From contig JABFSD010000969.1 of NCBI GenBank assembly GCA_013140935.1, positions 1-5,676 on the forward strand: a DNA stretch of 5,676 bases, read 5' to 3'. Position 1 is the stretch's first letter; every line of letters starts with the position of its first letter. Below are positions 4,850-5,676 of this stretch, piece by piece. Both the position numbers and the translations under genes were made by a program. Origin of the DNA: Acidobacteriota bacterium. GTDB lineage: Bacteria; Acidobacteriota; Blastocatellia; RBC074. The notes under the pieces were generated by a model. The model saw only the letters and a list, made by a program, of their open reading frames with translations. It was not told where the DNA came from and ran no database searches.

Positions 4850-5676
4850 TCAGTCTTCTGTGGTGAGCGGTAAATCTGCCGTCACCGTCGTACCGATACC
4901 TTCAACCGATACGACCGAAAACTTGCCGCTCAGCAAGCGCGCGCGTTCGCGCATGCCGGTCAAGCCGACCGAACTCGCGGCGGCGAAAGCGGTGTTTACG
5001 TCAAAGCCTTTGCCCAGGTCGCGCACTTCGACTTCGAGACTTTCGGCATCGGCAGAAACGCGCACTTCGACTTCTTTCGTTTGCGCGTAACGCGCGACGT
5101 TCGTCAACGCTTCCTGCACGATGCGATAGGCGGCGGTTTCGATTTCCTGCGGGAAGCGCGCGTTCGCGTCCAGGCCCGGATGCGCGAAATTGACCTGCAG
5201 GTTGGTCTGTTTTGTGTAACGCTCGAAATGCCACAGCAACGCGTGCAACAAACCCAGGTCGTCCAGCATCGCCGGACGCAAATCAAGCGAGAGATTGCGC
5301 ACCTTTGCCATCAGGTCGTTGGCGAGCGATTTGGCTTCGACGATTTGTTGCGAGCGGATTTCGCCTTCGGTGAGCGTAGCCATTTCGAGCAACAGTTTGA
5401 GTCCGGTGAGCAATTGGCCGATTTCGTCGTGCAGTTCGTGGGCGATGTTGCGGCGTTCGATTTCCTGTAACTGCACCAGACGTTGCGAAAGCTTGCGCAA
5501 TTCGGCGGTACGCTCTTCGACGCGCTTTTCGAGTTCGTCGTGCGCGCGACGCAGGGCTTCTTCGTTGCGCTTGCGTTCGACGGCGTAACGCATCGTCCGC
5601 ACCAGCAATTGTTTATTGACGCTGCCTTTGAATAGGTAATCTTCCGCGCCCAGCTTGATGGCGCGCAACGCCAACT
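4850..5676 (-). CDS. Hybrid histidine kinase REC-coiled coil-HisKA_3-HATPase_c, C-terminal part (5' end outside window)
   Basis: The visible 275 codons are the C-terminal part of a soluble sensor kinase of the NarX/HPK7 type. The fragment opens with the end of a receiver domain (AIKLGAEDYLFKGSVNKQLL, with the conserved Lys), so the input is an N-terminal REC rather than a membrane sensor. A charged coiled coil follows (fragment residues about 34-72). The HisKA_3 dimerisation domain comes next, with ERRNIAHELHDEIGQLL, phospho-acceptor His82. The HATPase_c domain follows: N box QEALTNVARYA (Asn192, with Tyr where His is usual), D-x-G-x-G box VRDLGKGFD (Asp219), GLTGMRERARLLSG and the terminal GIGTTVTADLPL. 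The leftmost codon is TTG for Leu, not the start. It probably phosphorylates the NarL-type regulator encoded next; the signal is presumably delivered by another kinase through its REC domain (inference). Confidence 0.93.
   Translation of the reverse strand, partial: LALRAIKLGAEDYLFKGSVNKQLLVRTMRYAVERKRNEEALRRAHDELEKRVEERTAELRKLSQRLVQLQEIERRNIAHELHDEIGQLLTGLKLLLEMATLTEGEIRSQQIVEAKSLANDLMAKVRNLSLDLRPAMLDDLGLLHALLWHFERYTKQTNLQVNFAHPGLDANARFPQEIETAAYRIVQEALTNVARYAQTKEVEVRVSADAESLEVEVRDLGKGFDVNTAFAAASSVGLTGMRERARLLSGKFSVVSVEGIGTTVTADLPLTTED

Overview
The window reads like a moderately GC-rich bacterial chromosome segment, most likely from the Acidobacteriota (Blastocatellia or Solibacter-like). 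That assignment is inference. It rests on the style of the FtsX/MacB-type permease tail, the repeat-rich intergenic regions and the density of NarL-type two-component genes; there is no rRNA or marker gene to confirm it. Six protein genes are supported, two of them cut by the window edges.

Left part (1-1740). The C-terminal end of an ABC-type FtsX-like permease (+) converges on a secreted MltD/Slt-type lytic transglycosylase gene (-). Between them lie a 41-bp-arm inverted repeat and a nested terminator-like hairpin. The 301-bp gap between the transglycosylase gene and the next gene, which is divergent, carries two tandem-repeat arrays, both built on an 11-bp unit.

Middle (1738-3300). A secreted protein of the class D beta-lactamase / BlaR-sensor fold (+) keeps the fold motifs (S121, YGN, W160, KTG), but the catalytic S-x-x-K motif reads N-T-L-E, so it looks like a pseudoenzyme. 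About 730 bp without a convincing gene follow. They hold a perfect 16-bp hairpin, a possible decayed transposase fragment on the minus strand and two short, perfect, widely spaced inverted repeats.

Right part (3298-5676, all minus strand). In transcription order: a REC-coiled coil-HisKA_3-HATPase_c hybrid histidine kinase (5' end outside the window), a 40-bp-arm inverted repeat starting just after its stop, a NarL/FixJ-type response regulator with LuxR HTH, a 355-bp non-coding gap rich in potential RNA structure, and a stand-alone CheY-like receiver. Kinase and NarL-type regulator probably form a cognate NarX/NarL-like pair; the lone receiver may be a further phosphoryl acceptor of the same system.

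The points most worth following up are the catalytically stripped class D beta-lactamase-like protein divergent from a lytic transglycosylase, the potentially pseudoknotted region between the two regulators, and the two long hairpins of similar size but unrelated sequence.
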